From Streptomyces uncialis (GTDB lineage Bacteria > Actinomycetota > Actinomycetes > Streptomycetales > Streptomycetaceae): a DNA stretch of 64,000 nt. Made by a program: the position numbers and the translations under genes. The notes under the pieces were generated by a model. It did not search any database. It had not been told where the DNA came from and worked only from the letters and a program-made list of their open reading frames with translations. The stretch is taken from the NCBI RefSeq assembly GCF_001905345.1, contig NZ_LFBV01000005.1:310001-374000 (forward strand), given 5' to 3'. Position 1 is the stretch's first letter. The number at the start of each line of letters is the position of its first letter. Below are positions 8,604 to 16,595 of the stretch, one piece after another.

Positions 8604-9215
8604 ATGGACAGCAGCAGCACCCGACGTCAGGCGACCCGGCAGAAGCTGTACGAGGCCGCTGTGACCCTCATCGCCGAGCAGGGCTTCTCGGCGACGACCG
8701 TGGACGAGATCGCCGAACGGGCCGGAGTGGCCAAGGGGACGGTGTACTACAACTTCGCCAGCAAGTCCGTCCTGTTCGAGGAGTTGCTGCGGCACGGCGT
8801 GGAGTTGCTGACCGCGTCCCTGCGCGACGCGGCGGAGAGCACCACGCGCGCGGGTGGCGGGAGTGCGGACGCGCTGGACGCGATGGTCCGCGCGGGGCTC
8901 GTCTTCATCGAGCGGTACCCGTCCTTCACCCAGCTCTACGTCGCGGAGCTGTGGCGTACCAACCGGTCGTGGAACTCGACCCTGATGGCGGTCCGCCAGG
9001 AGACCGTCGCGGTGGTCGAGGGTGTGCTGCGGACGGGTGTCGAGCGCGGGGAGCTGAGCGGGGACATCGACGTCCCGCTGACCTCGGCGGCGCTGGTCGG
9101 CATGGTCCTGGTGGCCGCGCTGGACTGGCGTTCCTTCCAGCCCGAACGCTCACTGGACGACGTCCACGCGGCACTGTCCCGGCTGCTCCAGGGACGCGTC
9201 GGCGGCGGCGCCTGA
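8604..9215 (+). CDS. TetR/AcrR-family transcriptional regulator
   Basis: A 203-aa regulator. The N-terminal TetR helix-turn-helix is clear (TRQKLYEAAVTLIAEQGF at about 9-26, then VAKGTVYYNFASKSVLF). The C-terminal ligand-binding domain ends in LLQGRVGGG. Start ATG 8604 was chosen because the HTH begins about 10 residues later and the upstream reading frame is low-complexity. It is followed, after 527 bp, by a desaturase-like flavoprotein in the same direction, a plausible target. The ligand is unknown. Confidence is high for the family and low for the regulon. Confidence 0.88.
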   Translation: MDSSSTRRQATRQKLYEAAVTLIAEQGFSATTVDEIAERAGVAKGTVYYNFASKSVLFEELLRHGVELLTASLRDAAESTTRAGGGSADALDAMVRAGLVFIERYPSFTQLYVAELWRTNRSWNSTLMAVRQETVAVVEGVLRTGVERGELSGDIDVPLTSAALVGMVLVAALDWRSFQPERSLDDVHAALSRLLQGRVGGGA

Positions 9216-9742
9216 CACGCGCGGCGGACGCGGGGACGGCAGACGGCGGTACGGCGGGCGGGCGGTGGACCGACCGCTGACCCACGGCGGACGAACGCGC
9301 CGCTCCAGCGAAGCTCATCCCCCTGAGCCCTCGCCGCAGCGGCGCGTTCCCCCCGTGTCCCCCATTTTTCGCGGTCCTCCGTGTCGCCACGGCGATCCTG
9401 TGCCCGTGGAGCCCTGGACACCCCCCGGCTCCTCGGTCACCGCTCCCCTGGTCAGGGGGAGCCACGGTCAAGGAGCGCCATTCCGTTCCGCCGCCCCGTG
9501 TCGGCGGTACCGTCCCGGCGTCCTCCTCCGTGCCTCCACTCTCCCGTTTCCCCGGGTGGCGGCCCATCCGCGCGGGTACTCATCTCCGCCGCTAGGTACC
9601 GGTACTCAGGTCTGGGCCCGCGTCCTCTTGTCCGGGCCCGCCGTCCTCGTCGGGGCCGTCGCCGGAGCCGCCACGGACCCCGTGCGGGGCCTGTCGGCGG
9701 CCTCCCGGCGGCGCTGTCGGTGGTGGCCGATAAAGTCGCCGC
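9216..9742 (+). other. 527-bp gap upstream of the desaturase-like gene
   Basis: No credible gene is seen. Near 9576-9618 the string GGTACTCA occurs twice, the second copy next to a GTACCGGTAC palindrome (about 9597-9607); these could be regulatory half-sites. A TAAAGT hexamer at 9731-9736 lies only 6 nt before the ATG at 9743 and could be the -10 box of a leaderless transcript, but no -35 box is evident. Confidence 0.35.
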
Positions 9743-11260
9743 ATGGGACGGATTGCGGTGATCGGCGCGGGCATGGGCGCCATGGCGGCCGCCGCGCGGC
9801 TGGCCATCGCGGGCCACAGCGTGGTGGTCCTTGAGCGCGGGGACACCTACGGCGGCGCCGTGGGCTCCTTCGCGCGGGACGGATTCACGTTCGACACGGG
9901 CCCCGGTCTGCTGCTGCTGCCCGCCGTGCAGCGCGACCTGTTCGTCAAGACCGGCAAGGAGCCGCTGGAGCGGTGCGTCGAGCTGTCGCAGGTGGAGCCC
10001 GCGTCCCGCCATGTCTTCGCGGACGGCACGGAGGTGTTCCTGCCCCACGCGTCGCGCGCGGGCGTCGCCGAGGCGCTGGACACCGCGCTCGGCGGGGACG
10101 CGGGCGCGCTGTGGGCGGCGTTCGTCAACCGCGCCCGGGACGCCTGGGACCGGGCCCGCCGCCCGCTCCTGGAGGAGCCCTTGTGGCCGAACTGGGAGGT
10201 GCTGGCGGAGCGTGAGCCGTACCCGGCGCTGCCCCGCAAGCGGCTGCTGCGCCGCGACCTGGTGGCGACGACCGTGAGCGGGATCGCCGAGCTGGAACTG
10301 GCGGGCGAACCACGGCTGCGCGCCCTGCTGGAGAGCTATCCGCTGGAGTGGGGGCTCGACCCGCGGACGGCCCCGGCGGGCGCGTCGGTGCTGGCGTACC
10401 TGGAGCAGACGTTCGGGGTGTGGTCCGTGGGCGGCGGTATGCGCGAGCTGGCGCGGGCCGTCCATGAGCGGTGTCTGGCGCGCCGGGTGGAGTTCCGCTT
10501 CGGCACGGCGGTGACCCGGATCGTGGAGAAGGACGGCCGCGCGGCCGGCGTCGAGCTGGCCGACGGCTCCGTGACCGAGGCGGACCATGTGGTCGCCGGG
10601 GTGGCGCCCGCCGTGCTGGCGGGGATGCTCCCGGGCACGGAGCCGCGCGCGCCGGAGGCCGTCCCGGCCCGCCCGGGGACCGCCAGTCGGCTCACGGTGA
10701 TGCTGGCGCTGCGGGGCGCCCGCCCCGAGGGCACCGCGTACCGCACGGTGGTCCACACGACCGACCGTGACGGCGAGTTGGACGCCCTGTCCGGTGCCGT
10801 ACCGGGGCTGCCGGAGCGACCCACGGTGGCCGTGCTGAGCACCGGTGACCCCGCGGGCGTGCCCGGCGCGGAGCACGAGGCGGTGACGCTCACGGCGACG
10901 GTCGCGGCGGGCGCGGGAGCGGGCGACCGGCGGGAGGACCTGCTGGGGCTGGCCGAGCGGATGATCGACACGGCCGGGCGCGCGGTGCCGAGGCTGCGGG
11001 AGCGGCTGCTGTGGCACGAGGTGCGCACCCCGGCGGACATCGAGGAGGCGACGGGCGTGCCGGGCGGGGCGGTGCCCGCTCCGGCGCTCGCGGCGGCCGG
11101 GGGGCGGCTGCTGAGCCCGTCGAACACCACCCGGGTCCCCGGGCTGTACACCGTCGGCGGCTGGTCGCACCCCGGCGGCGGGCTGCCGCACGCGGGTATG
11201 TCAGGGGCGCTGGTGGCCGGACTGATCGTGGAGGGGCCGGAGTTCCGCGGCTCCCAGTGA
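9743..11260 (+). CDS. phytoene desaturase-like NAD(P)/FAD-dependent oxidoreductase
   Basis: A 505-aa flavoprotein. The N-terminal dinucleotide motif IAVIGAGMGAMAAAARL (residues about 4-20) is followed by ERGDTYGG and the substrate-side motif FDTGPGLLLLP. The CrtI-family C-terminal signature GLYTVGGWSHPGGGLPHAGM is present. Such enzymes desaturate or isomerise polyenes, and related members act on other lipids or quinones. No phytoene synthase or other carotenoid gene is in the window, so this is an orphan whose substrate is unknown. The start is ATG 9743, two residues before the FAD strand. A strong hairpin follows its stop. Confidence 0.82.
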   Translation: MGRIAVIGAGMGAMAAAARLAIAGHSVVVLERGDTYGGAVGSFARDGFTFDTGPGLLLLPAVQRDLFVKTGKEPLERCVELSQVEPASRHVFADGTEVFLPHASRAGVAEALDTALGGDAGALWAAFVNRARDAWDRARRPLLEEPLWPNWEVLAEREPYPALPRKRLLRRDLVATTVSGIAELELAGEPRLRALLESYPLEWGLDPRTAPAGASVLAYLEQTFGVWSVGGGMRELARAVHERCLARRVEFRFGTAVTRIVEKDGRAAGVELADGSVTEADHVVAGVAPAVLAGMLPGTEPRAPEAVPARPGTASRLTVMLALRGARPEGTAYRTVVHTTDRDGELDALSGAVPGLPERPTVAVLSTGDPAGVPGAEHEAVTLTATVAAGAGAGDRREDLLGLAERMIDTAGRAVPRLRERLLWHEVRTPADIEEATGVPGGAVPAPALAAAGGRLLSPSNTTRVPGLYTVGGWSHPGGGLPHAGMSGALVAGLIVEGPEFRGSQ

Positions 11261-11264
11261 GGCA

Positions 11265-11290
11265 CGCCCGCCGCGCACCGGCGGCGGGCG
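11265..11290. terminator. bidirectional terminator between convergent genes
   Basis: Perfect 10-bp stem CGCCCGCCGC / GCGGCGGGCG around a 6-nt loop. It lies in the 35-bp space between the desaturase-like gene (+) and the membrane-protein gene (-) and can serve both. Confidence 0.7.
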
Positions 11291-11295
11291 CGGGC

Positions 11296-12195
11296 TCAGT
11301 AGTGGTAGGGCTGCCGCTCGTCGTAGCCGGTGTCCTGGTCGGAGCGGTAGTCGTCGCCCTGCGGGGGATACGGGTAGTGCTGCTGGTCGGGCGCGGGCTC
11401 GCCGGAGTACGGGGCGCCCTCGGGGGTGCCGCGCTGCTGCGGGACCCACACGCCGCCCGGCGGGGTCTCCTGGTAGCCGCCGCCCGGGGCGTAGGGGTCG
11501 TGCTGCGGGGCCTGCTCATGGCCCTGGCGGCCGTAGGGGTCGTAGGAGGCGCCGACGCCGTCATAGGTCTGGGTGCCGATGTACGGGTCGGAGTAGGCGG
11601 CGTAGCGCTGCCCGCCCTGGTCGTAGCCGTGGCCCTGGTCGTAGCCGGAGTAGGTGTCGTAGCCGAAGTCCTGGCCGGGGGACGCGGGGGGTTGCGGGGA
11701 CTCGCTGTAGACGCCGTAGCCGCCGGTGTCGTCGGGCATCGGCTCCGGCGCGTGGACCGGTGCGTGGACCATGGTGACCGGCTCCGGTCCGGCGGCCTCG
11801 TAGGGGAAGCCGTCGTTCCCCGGGTGCGGTGCGGCGCCGAAGTCGCCCGCCGCGTACGGGTTGTCGTCCGCTTCCAGTCCGGAGACCTGGAGCGCGGGTT
11901 CCTGATGTCCGCCGCCCCGGCGGCGCTTGCTGGCGCCCGGCCGGCCGCCGATGGCCCAGCCGGTGGAGAAGCCCCGGCGGAACGACATCGTCACGTACGT
12001 CTGCCCGACGGCGAACGCCATCGCGCCGATTCCGATCACGATCACCGACGGCAGCAGCACACCGATGACCACGGCGAGGAAGCCGCTGAAGGCCAGCAGC
12101 CGCCAGCGCAGCCTCGCCTTGTACTGCAACAGCACTTCACCCAGCAGCCACAGCGCGACGATGCCGAACGCGATGTAGAGGACCGCCCAGCCCAT
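11296..12195 (-). CDS. membrane protein with Tyr/Gln/Pro-rich disordered tail
   Basis: A 299-aa protein. Two membrane helices occupy the first 65 residues (VLYIAFGIVALWLLGEVLL, then LLAFSGFLAVVIGVLLPS). A basic patch ASKRRRGG comes near 109. The remaining 190 residues are low-complexity and rich in Y, Q, G, P and D, with repeated YDQG and YDPYG-like units. That composition is typical of disordered, possibly phase-separating or surface tails. It starts 45 bp after the metF stop on the same strand and may be cotranscribed. It is conserved at this place in streptomycetes as far as I recall. Function is unknown. Confidence 0.75.
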   Translation of the reverse strand: MGWAVLYIAFGIVALWLLGEVLLQYKARLRWRLLAFSGFLAVVIGVLLPSVIVIGIGAMAFAVGQTYVTMSFRRGFSTGWAIGGRPGASKRRRGGGHQEPALQVSGLEADDNPYAAGDFGAAPHPGNDGFPYEAAGPEPVTMVHAPVHAPEPMPDDTGGYGVYSESPQPPASPGQDFGYDTYSGYDQGHGYDQGGQRYAAYSDPYIGTQTYDGVGASYDPYGRQGHEQAPQHDPYAPGGGYQETPPGGVWVPQQRGTPEGAPYSGEPAPDQQHYPYPPQGDDYRSDQDTGYDERQPYHY

Positions 12196-12240
12196 GTACG
12201 CCCCTCTCGTGCGGCCTGCGCCCCTCCGCGCACGGCCGGT

Positions 12241-13161
12241 CTAGGCCGGCGTGTGGTGCAGGCCCAGATTCTCGTAGATCTCCAGCGTCGCCGTCGAGTT
12301 GTTGAGCGTGATGAAGTGCAGCCCCGGGACGCCCTCGTCCAGCAGTCTCGCGCAGAACTCCGTCGCGAACTCGATTCCCAAGGAGCGTACAGCCGCCGGA
12401 TCGTCCTTCGCCGCGAGGATGCGTTCTTTCAGCTCGTCCGGGAACGCCGCGTTGCTCAGCTGACCCAGCCGTTCGAGCTGTTTCACGCTGGTGACGGGCA
12501 TGACCTCGGGGATGATCGGCGTGTCGCATCCGGCCGCGGACACCCGTTCGCGCAGCCGCAGATAGGACTCCGGGTCGAAGAACATCTGGGTGATGGCGTA
12601 GTCGGCGCCCGCGCGGCACTTGTCGACGAAGTGCCGGACGTCCTGGTCCCAGCCCTCGGAACGGGGGTGCATCTCCGGGAAGGCGGCGACGCCGACGCAG
12701 AAGTCCCCGGACTCCTTGATGAGCCGCACCAGTTCGGCCGCGTAGGCGAGGCCCTCGGGGTGCGGGACCCACGCGCCCATGGGGTCACCGGGCGGGTCGC
12801 CGCGGACGGCGAGCATGTTGCGGATGCCCGCGTCGGCGTACTGGCCGATGATGTTGCGCAGTTCCGCGATGGAGTGGTTGACGGCCGTGAGGTGCGCGAC
12901 GGGGGTCAGGGTCGAGTCCGCGACGATGCTCTCGGTGGCCTTGACGGTGCCCGCGCGGGTGGAGCCCCCCGCGCCGTAGGTCACCGAGACGAAGCTCGGG
13001 GCGACCGCCTCGACCCGGCGCAGCGCGTTCCACAGGTTCCGCTCGCCCTTGGGCGTTTTCGGCGCCCAGAACTCGAACGAGTACGTCGCTTTGCCCGACG
13101 CGAGCATGTCACGCACCGTGCGTGCGCGGTCCGTCCTGGTGGAAGCAGTGCCTAGGGCCAT
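12241..13161 (-). CDS. metF: 5,10-methylenetetrahydrofolate reductase
   Basis: A 306-aa FAD enzyme that reduces methylene-THF to methyl-THF for methionine synthesis. It has the MetF barrel features: YSFEFWAPKTPKGERNLW near 26-43 with the catalytic Glu, FVSVTYGAGGSTRAGT, HLTAVNHS, NMLAVRGDPPGDP, and FGVG-type VGVAAFPEMHP. Length is normal for bacterial MetF. The start is ATG 13161, and a promoter-like pair lies immediately upstream with no room for a long leader. The next gene downstream is a membrane protein. thiE lies 256 bp upstream on the same strand. Confidence 0.93.
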   Translation of the reverse strand: MALGTASTRTDRARTVRDMLASGKATYSFEFWAPKTPKGERNLWNALRRVEAVAPSFVSVTYGAGGSTRAGTVKATESIVADSTLTPVAHLTAVNHSIAELRNIIGQYADAGIRNMLAVRGDPPGDPMGAWVPHPEGLAYAAELVRLIKESGDFCVGVAAFPEMHPRSEGWDQDVRHFVDKCRAGADYAITQMFFDPESYLRLRERVSAAGCDTPIIPEVMPVTSVKQLERLGQLSNAAFPDELKERILAAKDDPAAVRSLGIEFATEFCARLLDEGVPGLHFITLNNSTATLEIYENLGLHHTPA

Positions 13162-13167
13162 ACGGGC

Positions 13168-13196
13168 AGGTTAGCCAGCCCGTGGCCGTCCCCCAA
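13168..13196 (-). promoter_or_regulatory. candidate metF promoter giving a leaderless mRNA
   Basis: On the - strand TTGGGG (13191-13196), 17-bp spacer, TAACCT (13168-13173), then 6 nt to the metF ATG. The geometry fits a housekeeping-sigma promoter whose transcript starts at or next to the start codon. Confidence 0.45.
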
Positions 13197-13417
13197 CCGG
13201 GCGACGGACATTACGGACGAATAGCGTGCCGCTGTCCACGCTTCGGACAACGCATGGCCTGTTCCGTGCGCCGGCACGCACCGGGCCGACCGGTTCCGTC
13301 CACGATACGGACATCACCGCGGACCGCGGGCCCCGGCGCGTGGCTCTCGGGCCGGACCCGGATCACGGAACACGGACCGCGAGCGGGTCGCTGCCCCCGG
13401 CCCGGCCACCGCACCCG

Positions 13418-14068
13418 CTACCGCTCCCGGAGCCGCTCCGCGAACTCACGGGCCGCCGCTCCCGGGTCCGGGGCCTCGGTCAGGGCGCGGACGACGACGA
13501 TGCGCCGGGCGCCCGCCTCGACGACCTGGTCGAGGTTGCCGAGGTCGATCCCCCCGATCGCGAACCACGGCCGGTCGGTGCCCAGCGCGGCCGTGTGCCG
13601 GACCAGGTCGAGCCCGGGGGCATGACGGCCCGGCTTGGTGGGGGTGGGCCAGCAGGGGCCCGTGCAGAAGTAGTCGGCGCCCTGCTGGACGGCCGCGTCC
13701 CGCGCCTCCGGGAGGGCGTGGGTGGAACGGCCGATCAGGACGTCGTCACCGACGATCGCGCGGGCCGCCGGGACGGGCAGGTCGCCCTGGCCCAGATGCA
13801 GCACGTCGGCGCCCGCGGCGTGGGCGATGTCGGCGCGGTCGTTCACCGCGAGCAGCGCGCCGTGCCGGCGGCACGCGTCGGCGATGACCCGCAGATGCTC
13901 CAGCTCCTCGGCCGCCTCCATGCCCTTGTCGCGCAGCTGCACGATGTCGACACCGCCCGCGAGGACGCTGTCCAGGAACTCCGGCAGGTCGCCCTGCCGG
14001 GTACGGGCGTCCGTGCAGAGGTAGAGGCGGGCGTCGGCGAGCCGGGCGCGGCGCGTGGAGCTGGGCAT
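13418..14068 (-). CDS. thiE: thiamine-phosphate synthase
   Basis: A 216-aa TIM-barrel enzyme joining HMP-pyrophosphate and thiazole phosphate to make thiamine phosphate. The motifs are those of ThiE: YLCTDAR, VDIVQLRDKGM, LLAVNDRADIAHAAGADVLHLGQGDLP, IGRSTHA, YFCTGPCWPTPTKPG and PWFAIGGID. The start is ATG 14068; in-frame upstream codons encode a low-complexity Arg/Ala/Pro string that overlaps a terminator hairpin, so they are rejected. It is separate from the thiOSG operon and has no visible riboswitch of its own. Its stop is 256 bp before metF. Confidence 0.92.
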   Translation of the reverse strand: MPSSTRRARLADARLYLCTDARTRQGDLPEFLDSVLAGGVDIVQLRDKGMEAAEELEHLRVIADACRRHGALLAVNDRADIAHAAGADVLHLGQGDLPVPAARAIVGDDVLIGRSTHALPEARDAAVQQGADYFCTGPCWPTPTKPGRHAPGLDLVRHTAALGTDRPWFAIGGIDLGNLDQVVEAGARRIVVVRALTEAPDPGAAAREFAERLRER

Positions 14069-14174
14069 GACGCGGTGTCCCCCCGTGGTGATGCGTGCTT
14101 CGTGGTGGTGAGTGGGCCGTGGCAAAGCGTGGGCCGTGGTGGTGCGGACGGCCCTTGGTGGTGGTGCGGACGGT

Positions 14175-14209
14175 GGTGTGCGGGCACGGGCGGCCCGTGC
14201 CCGCACACC
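14175..14209 (-). terminator. 17-bp perfect hairpin downstream of the Rv2175c homologue
   Basis: The core GTGTGCGGGCACGGGC pairs perfectly with GCCCGTGCCCGCACAC across a one-base centre, and an outer G-C pair extends the stem to 17 bp. The tight centre means the true loop will open several pairs. It lies 38 bp after the stop of the - strand gene at 14247 and upstream of thiE. The sequence between it and thiE is made of GGTGGTG-type repeats (about 14100-14175). Confidence 0.75.
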
Positions 14210-14246
14210 GGCGGTGCCGCCGCTCGGGCGGCGGATGCTGGATCGC

Positions 14247-14612
14247 TCAGACGGCGAGCGCCTGCGCTCGGCGCTTCACCTCCGTACCGCGATTCTCGCT
14301 CAGGGCCTGCGCGGGCGTGCCCGGCAGGGTGGGGTCGGGCGTGAAGAGCCATTCCAGGATCTCTTCGTCGTTGAAGCCGTCGTCCCGCAGGAGCGTCAGG
14401 GTGCCGCTGAGGCCCTTGACGACCTTGTCGCCGTCGATGAAGGCGGCGGGTACGTGCAGCGCCCTGTTCTCGCCCCGGCGTACCGCGATGAGCTGCCCGT
14501 CCCTGACGAGCTGCCGGACACGGGTCACCACCTCGCCGAACTGCTCGGCGATGTCGGGGAGGGTGAGCCAGGCGGGGACGAGCGCATCGATCTTTACGTC
14601 AATCTCGGTCAC
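14247..14612 (-). CDS. Rv2175c-family DNA-binding protein
   Basis: A 121-aa protein with an N-terminal winged HTH of the Rv2175c type (WLTLPDIAEQFGEVVTRVRQLVRDGQLIAVRRGENRAL, residues about 15-52) and a C-terminal helical half (LRDDGFNDEEILEWLF). In M. tuberculosis the homologue is a substrate of the PASTA-related kinase PknL encoded next to it. Here the PASTA kinase gene lies 5 kb away, with thi genes between. The start is ATG 14612. It ends in a strong hairpin, so it is probably its own unit. The target DNA is unknown. Confidence 0.88.
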   Translation of the reverse strand: MTEIDVKIDALVPAWLTLPDIAEQFGEVVTRVRQLVRDGQLIAVRRGENRALHVPAAFIDGDKVVKGLSGTLTLLRDDGFNDEEILEWLFTPDPTLPGTPAQALSENRGTEVKRRAQALAV

Positions 14613-14725
14613 GTACCCAAGCGTGCCACTTCACTCCGGCAACGGAAAAGCGGCCCGCTGCGCGCGTCCCGCCGCGCCGGGTGGTACAAGCCCCCGGAGA
14701 ACCCCTCCCGGCCGGTCCCGGCGGC

Positions 14726-16027
14726 TCAGCGGACGGCGGACTTCAGCGGCCGGGCCGGGTCCGTCAGCGCCTCCGCGTCCAGCGGCGCACCGGCCTCGAT
14801 CAGCTTCCGGCCCTGGGCGAGGTCACGCGGCCGGCCCACGGCCAGCAGGGCCACCAGCCGGTCCCCGCGCAGCCAGCACACCGACCAGGCCGCCCCGGCG
14901 GGGTCCCCGCGCCGGACCGTCGTGTCGGCGTGCGGATGGTGGCCCGCGTACTGGACGAAGCGGCCGAACTGCTCCGACCAGAAGTACGGCACCGGGTCGT
15001 AGGGGGCGGCCGGTCCGCCGACGATGCCCGAGGCGACCGTACGGGGGCCTTGGAGGGCGTTGTCCCAGTGGTGCACCAGGAGGCGTTCGCCGTAGCGCGC
15101 GGAGGGGAAGGAGGCGCAGTCGCCGACGGCGTACACATCGGGAGCCGAGGTCCGCAGCCGGTCGTCGGCGACGATCTCCCGGTGGTCCCCCAGGGTGATC
15201 CCCGAGCCCGTGAGCCAGCGGGTGGCGGGGCGGGCGCCGATGCCGACGACGACGGCCCCGGCGGGCAGCGCGGTGCCGTCGTCGAGGACCACCAGGCCCG
15301 GTTCGACACGCGCCACGCGCGCGTGGGTGCGCAAGTTCACGCCCGCCTCGGCGTACCAGCCGGCCATCGGCGCGGCCACGTCCGCGGGCAGCGCGCCCGC
15401 CAGCGGCCGGTCGGCGGCCTCGACCACGGTCACCGCGCAGCCCGCCTCGCGGGCCGCGGTGGCGAACTCGGCGCCGATCCATCCGGCGCCGACCACCACG
15501 ATGTCGTGCCGGTCGGCGAGCACCGGGCGCAGCCGCTGCGCGTCGTCCAGGGTGCGCAGCAGATGCACCCCGGGCACACCCTCCGAGCCGGGCAGCCGGA
15601 CCGGTTCCGCGCCGGTCGCGATCACGAGCGTGTCGTACGGGACGGGGCCGTCCTCGGTGTCGAGCGCGTGGTCGCCGGGGCGGACGCCGGTGACCTCCAG
15701 GCCGAGCCGCAGTTCGACGCCGAGGGCTTCGAAGTCGATGTCGAAGGCGGAGCCCTCGGCGTTGCCGAGCAGGACGGCCTTGGACAGCGGCGGCCGGTCG
15801 TAGGGCTGGTGGGGTTCGGCGCCGATCAGCACCACGGACCCGGTGAAGCCCTGTTCGCGCAGGGCCACGGCGGTCTGCACCCCGGCCATGCCCGCGCCCG
15901 CGACGACGACCCGCTCACCCGCGCGCGGGAGGTCCGGCGTGCCGCCGGTCGCCGGTGCCAGGTCGGCCGGTGCTTCTGACGCTGCCTGTGCGGCCACCGC
16001 TGCGGGGGGCCCGGTCCGCTCACTCAC
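14726..16027 (-). CDS. NAD(P)/FAD-dependent ferredoxin-reductase-like oxidoreductase
   Basis: A 433-aa protein of the rubredoxin/ferredoxin reductase type. An Ala/Pro-rich head of about 35 residues precedes the FAD motif VVVAGAGMAGVQTAVALRE, the second dinucleotide motif IVVVGAGWIGAEFATAA, and the FAD-binding VYAVGDCASFP. A C-terminal reductase domain has the HHWDNALQGPRTVA signature. It would pass electrons from NAD(P)H to a small iron-sulfur partner, which is not encoded next to it. The start is ATG 16027; an internal start nearer the FAD strand is possible because the head looks unstructured. Confidence 0.85.
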   Translation of the reverse strand: MSERTGPPAAVAAQAASEAPADLAPATGGTPDLPRAGERVVVAGAGMAGVQTAVALREQGFTGSVVLIGAEPHQPYDRPPLSKAVLLGNAEGSAFDIDFEALGVELRLGLEVTGVRPGDHALDTEDGPVPYDTLVIATGAEPVRLPGSEGVPGVHLLRTLDDAQRLRPVLADRHDIVVVGAGWIGAEFATAAREAGCAVTVVEAADRPLAGALPADVAAPMAGWYAEAGVNLRTHARVARVEPGLVVLDDGTALPAGAVVVGIGARPATRWLTGSGITLGDHREIVADDRLRTSAPDVYAVGDCASFPSARYGERLLVHHWDNALQGPRTVASGIVGGPAAPYDPVPYFWSEQFGRFVQYAGHHPHADTTVRRGDPAGAAWSVCWLRGDRLVALLAVGRPRDLAQGRKLIEAGAPLDAEALTDPARPLKSAVR

Positions 16028-16055
16028 CCCGCCACCATAGACAGACGACCTCGGG

Positions 16056-16433
16056 TCAGCGTCGTCCCCCGGTCGTGAGCTCCTCCACCACGCTCGTGCC
16101 CCGCCCCGGACCCGATTCCCACTCCCAGGTCTCCGTCAGCCGCAGCCTGCCGTCCGGGAGGGCCGTCACCTCGGAGACGCAGTGGCCGGACGCGGTGGTG
16201 CCGTCGGTGCGCAACTGGACGTAGCGGAAGTCGAGACGGTCCCCCGCGCGCGTGCCGACGAGATGTCCGCGCGCCACGTCACCGCCCGCGTAGTCGGCCC
16301 AGACCACCCCGTCCCGCTCGTGGTAGGCGAACCGGGTCCCGGTGCCGACCTGACCGGGCGCCTGGTCGGCCACCGGGGCGAGGGTCCGGCCGTCGAGCGA
16401 GGGGGCGCGGGGCGCCGTGTCCTGGGCTGTCAC
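16056..16433 (-). CDS. conserved hypothetical protein (family often labelled N-acetylglutamate synthase)
   Basis: A 125-aa protein with RFAYHERDGVVWADYAGGDV, a lipocalin-like beta pattern, then LDFRYVQLRTDG, SEVTALPDGRLRLTETWEW and SVVEEL. The same pattern occurs in small proteins of Bacillus and actinomycetes that databases call N-acetylglutamate synthase, a label I would not trust because there is no GNAT fold. GTG 16433 is chosen: AAGGGAGCC lies about 10 nt upstream. It is divergent from the thiamine operon and overlaps no riboswitch element. Actual function is unknown. Confidence 0.72.
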   Translation of the reverse strand: MTAQDTAPRAPSLDGRTLAPVADQAPGQVGTGTRFAYHERDGVVWADYAGGDVARGHLVGTRAGDRLDFRYVQLRTDGTTASGHCVSEVTALPDGRLRLTETWEWESGPGRGTSVVEELTTGGRR

Positions 16434-16447
16434 GGGTGACGGCTCCC

Positions 16448-16477
16448 TTACTGAGGCGTACGAGGACGGGTTAGGGT
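16448..16477 (+). promoter_or_regulatory. candidate promoter of the thiOSG operon
   Basis: TAGGGT at 16472-16477 matches the Streptomyces -10 consensus TAGRRT. An 18-bp spacer separates it from a weak -35, TTACTG (16448-16453). The predicted start, near 16484, lies just before the TPP riboswitch. Confidence 0.5.
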
Positions 16478-16489
16478 GGCCAACGTAGA

Positions 16490-16585
16490 GCACTCGCGGG
16501 AGCCCGGACGCACCGGGCTGAGAGGGAGGCTGACCGGCCTCCGACCGTACGAACCTGATCCGGGTCATGCCGGCGAAGGGAGGGG
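16490..16585 (+). promoter_or_regulatory. TPP riboswitch (THI element)
   Basis: The conserved thi-box parts are all present and in order: GGGCTGAGAGGGAG near 16516-16529, a variable P3 arm (GCTGACCGGCCTCCG), CCTGATCCGG at 16554-16563, then TCATGCCGGCGAAGGGAG at 16565-16582. These are the pyrimidine-binding CTGAGAG loop and the pyrophosphate-binding CTGATC / GCGAAGGGA segments of class THI RNAs. The ribosome-binding stretch GGGAGGGG overlaps the 3' end of the aptamer, 11-17 nt before the thiO ATG. TPP binding would therefore directly hide the Shine-Dalgarno, as in other translational THI switches. Confidence 0.95.
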
Positions 16586-16595
16586 CTGGACACCC

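Noticed and set aside
16056..16433. N-acetylglutamate synthase as function of the small protein
   Set aside because: The sequence lacks GNAT acetyl-CoA motifs. The label seems to be inherited annotation for a beta-rich family of unknown role.
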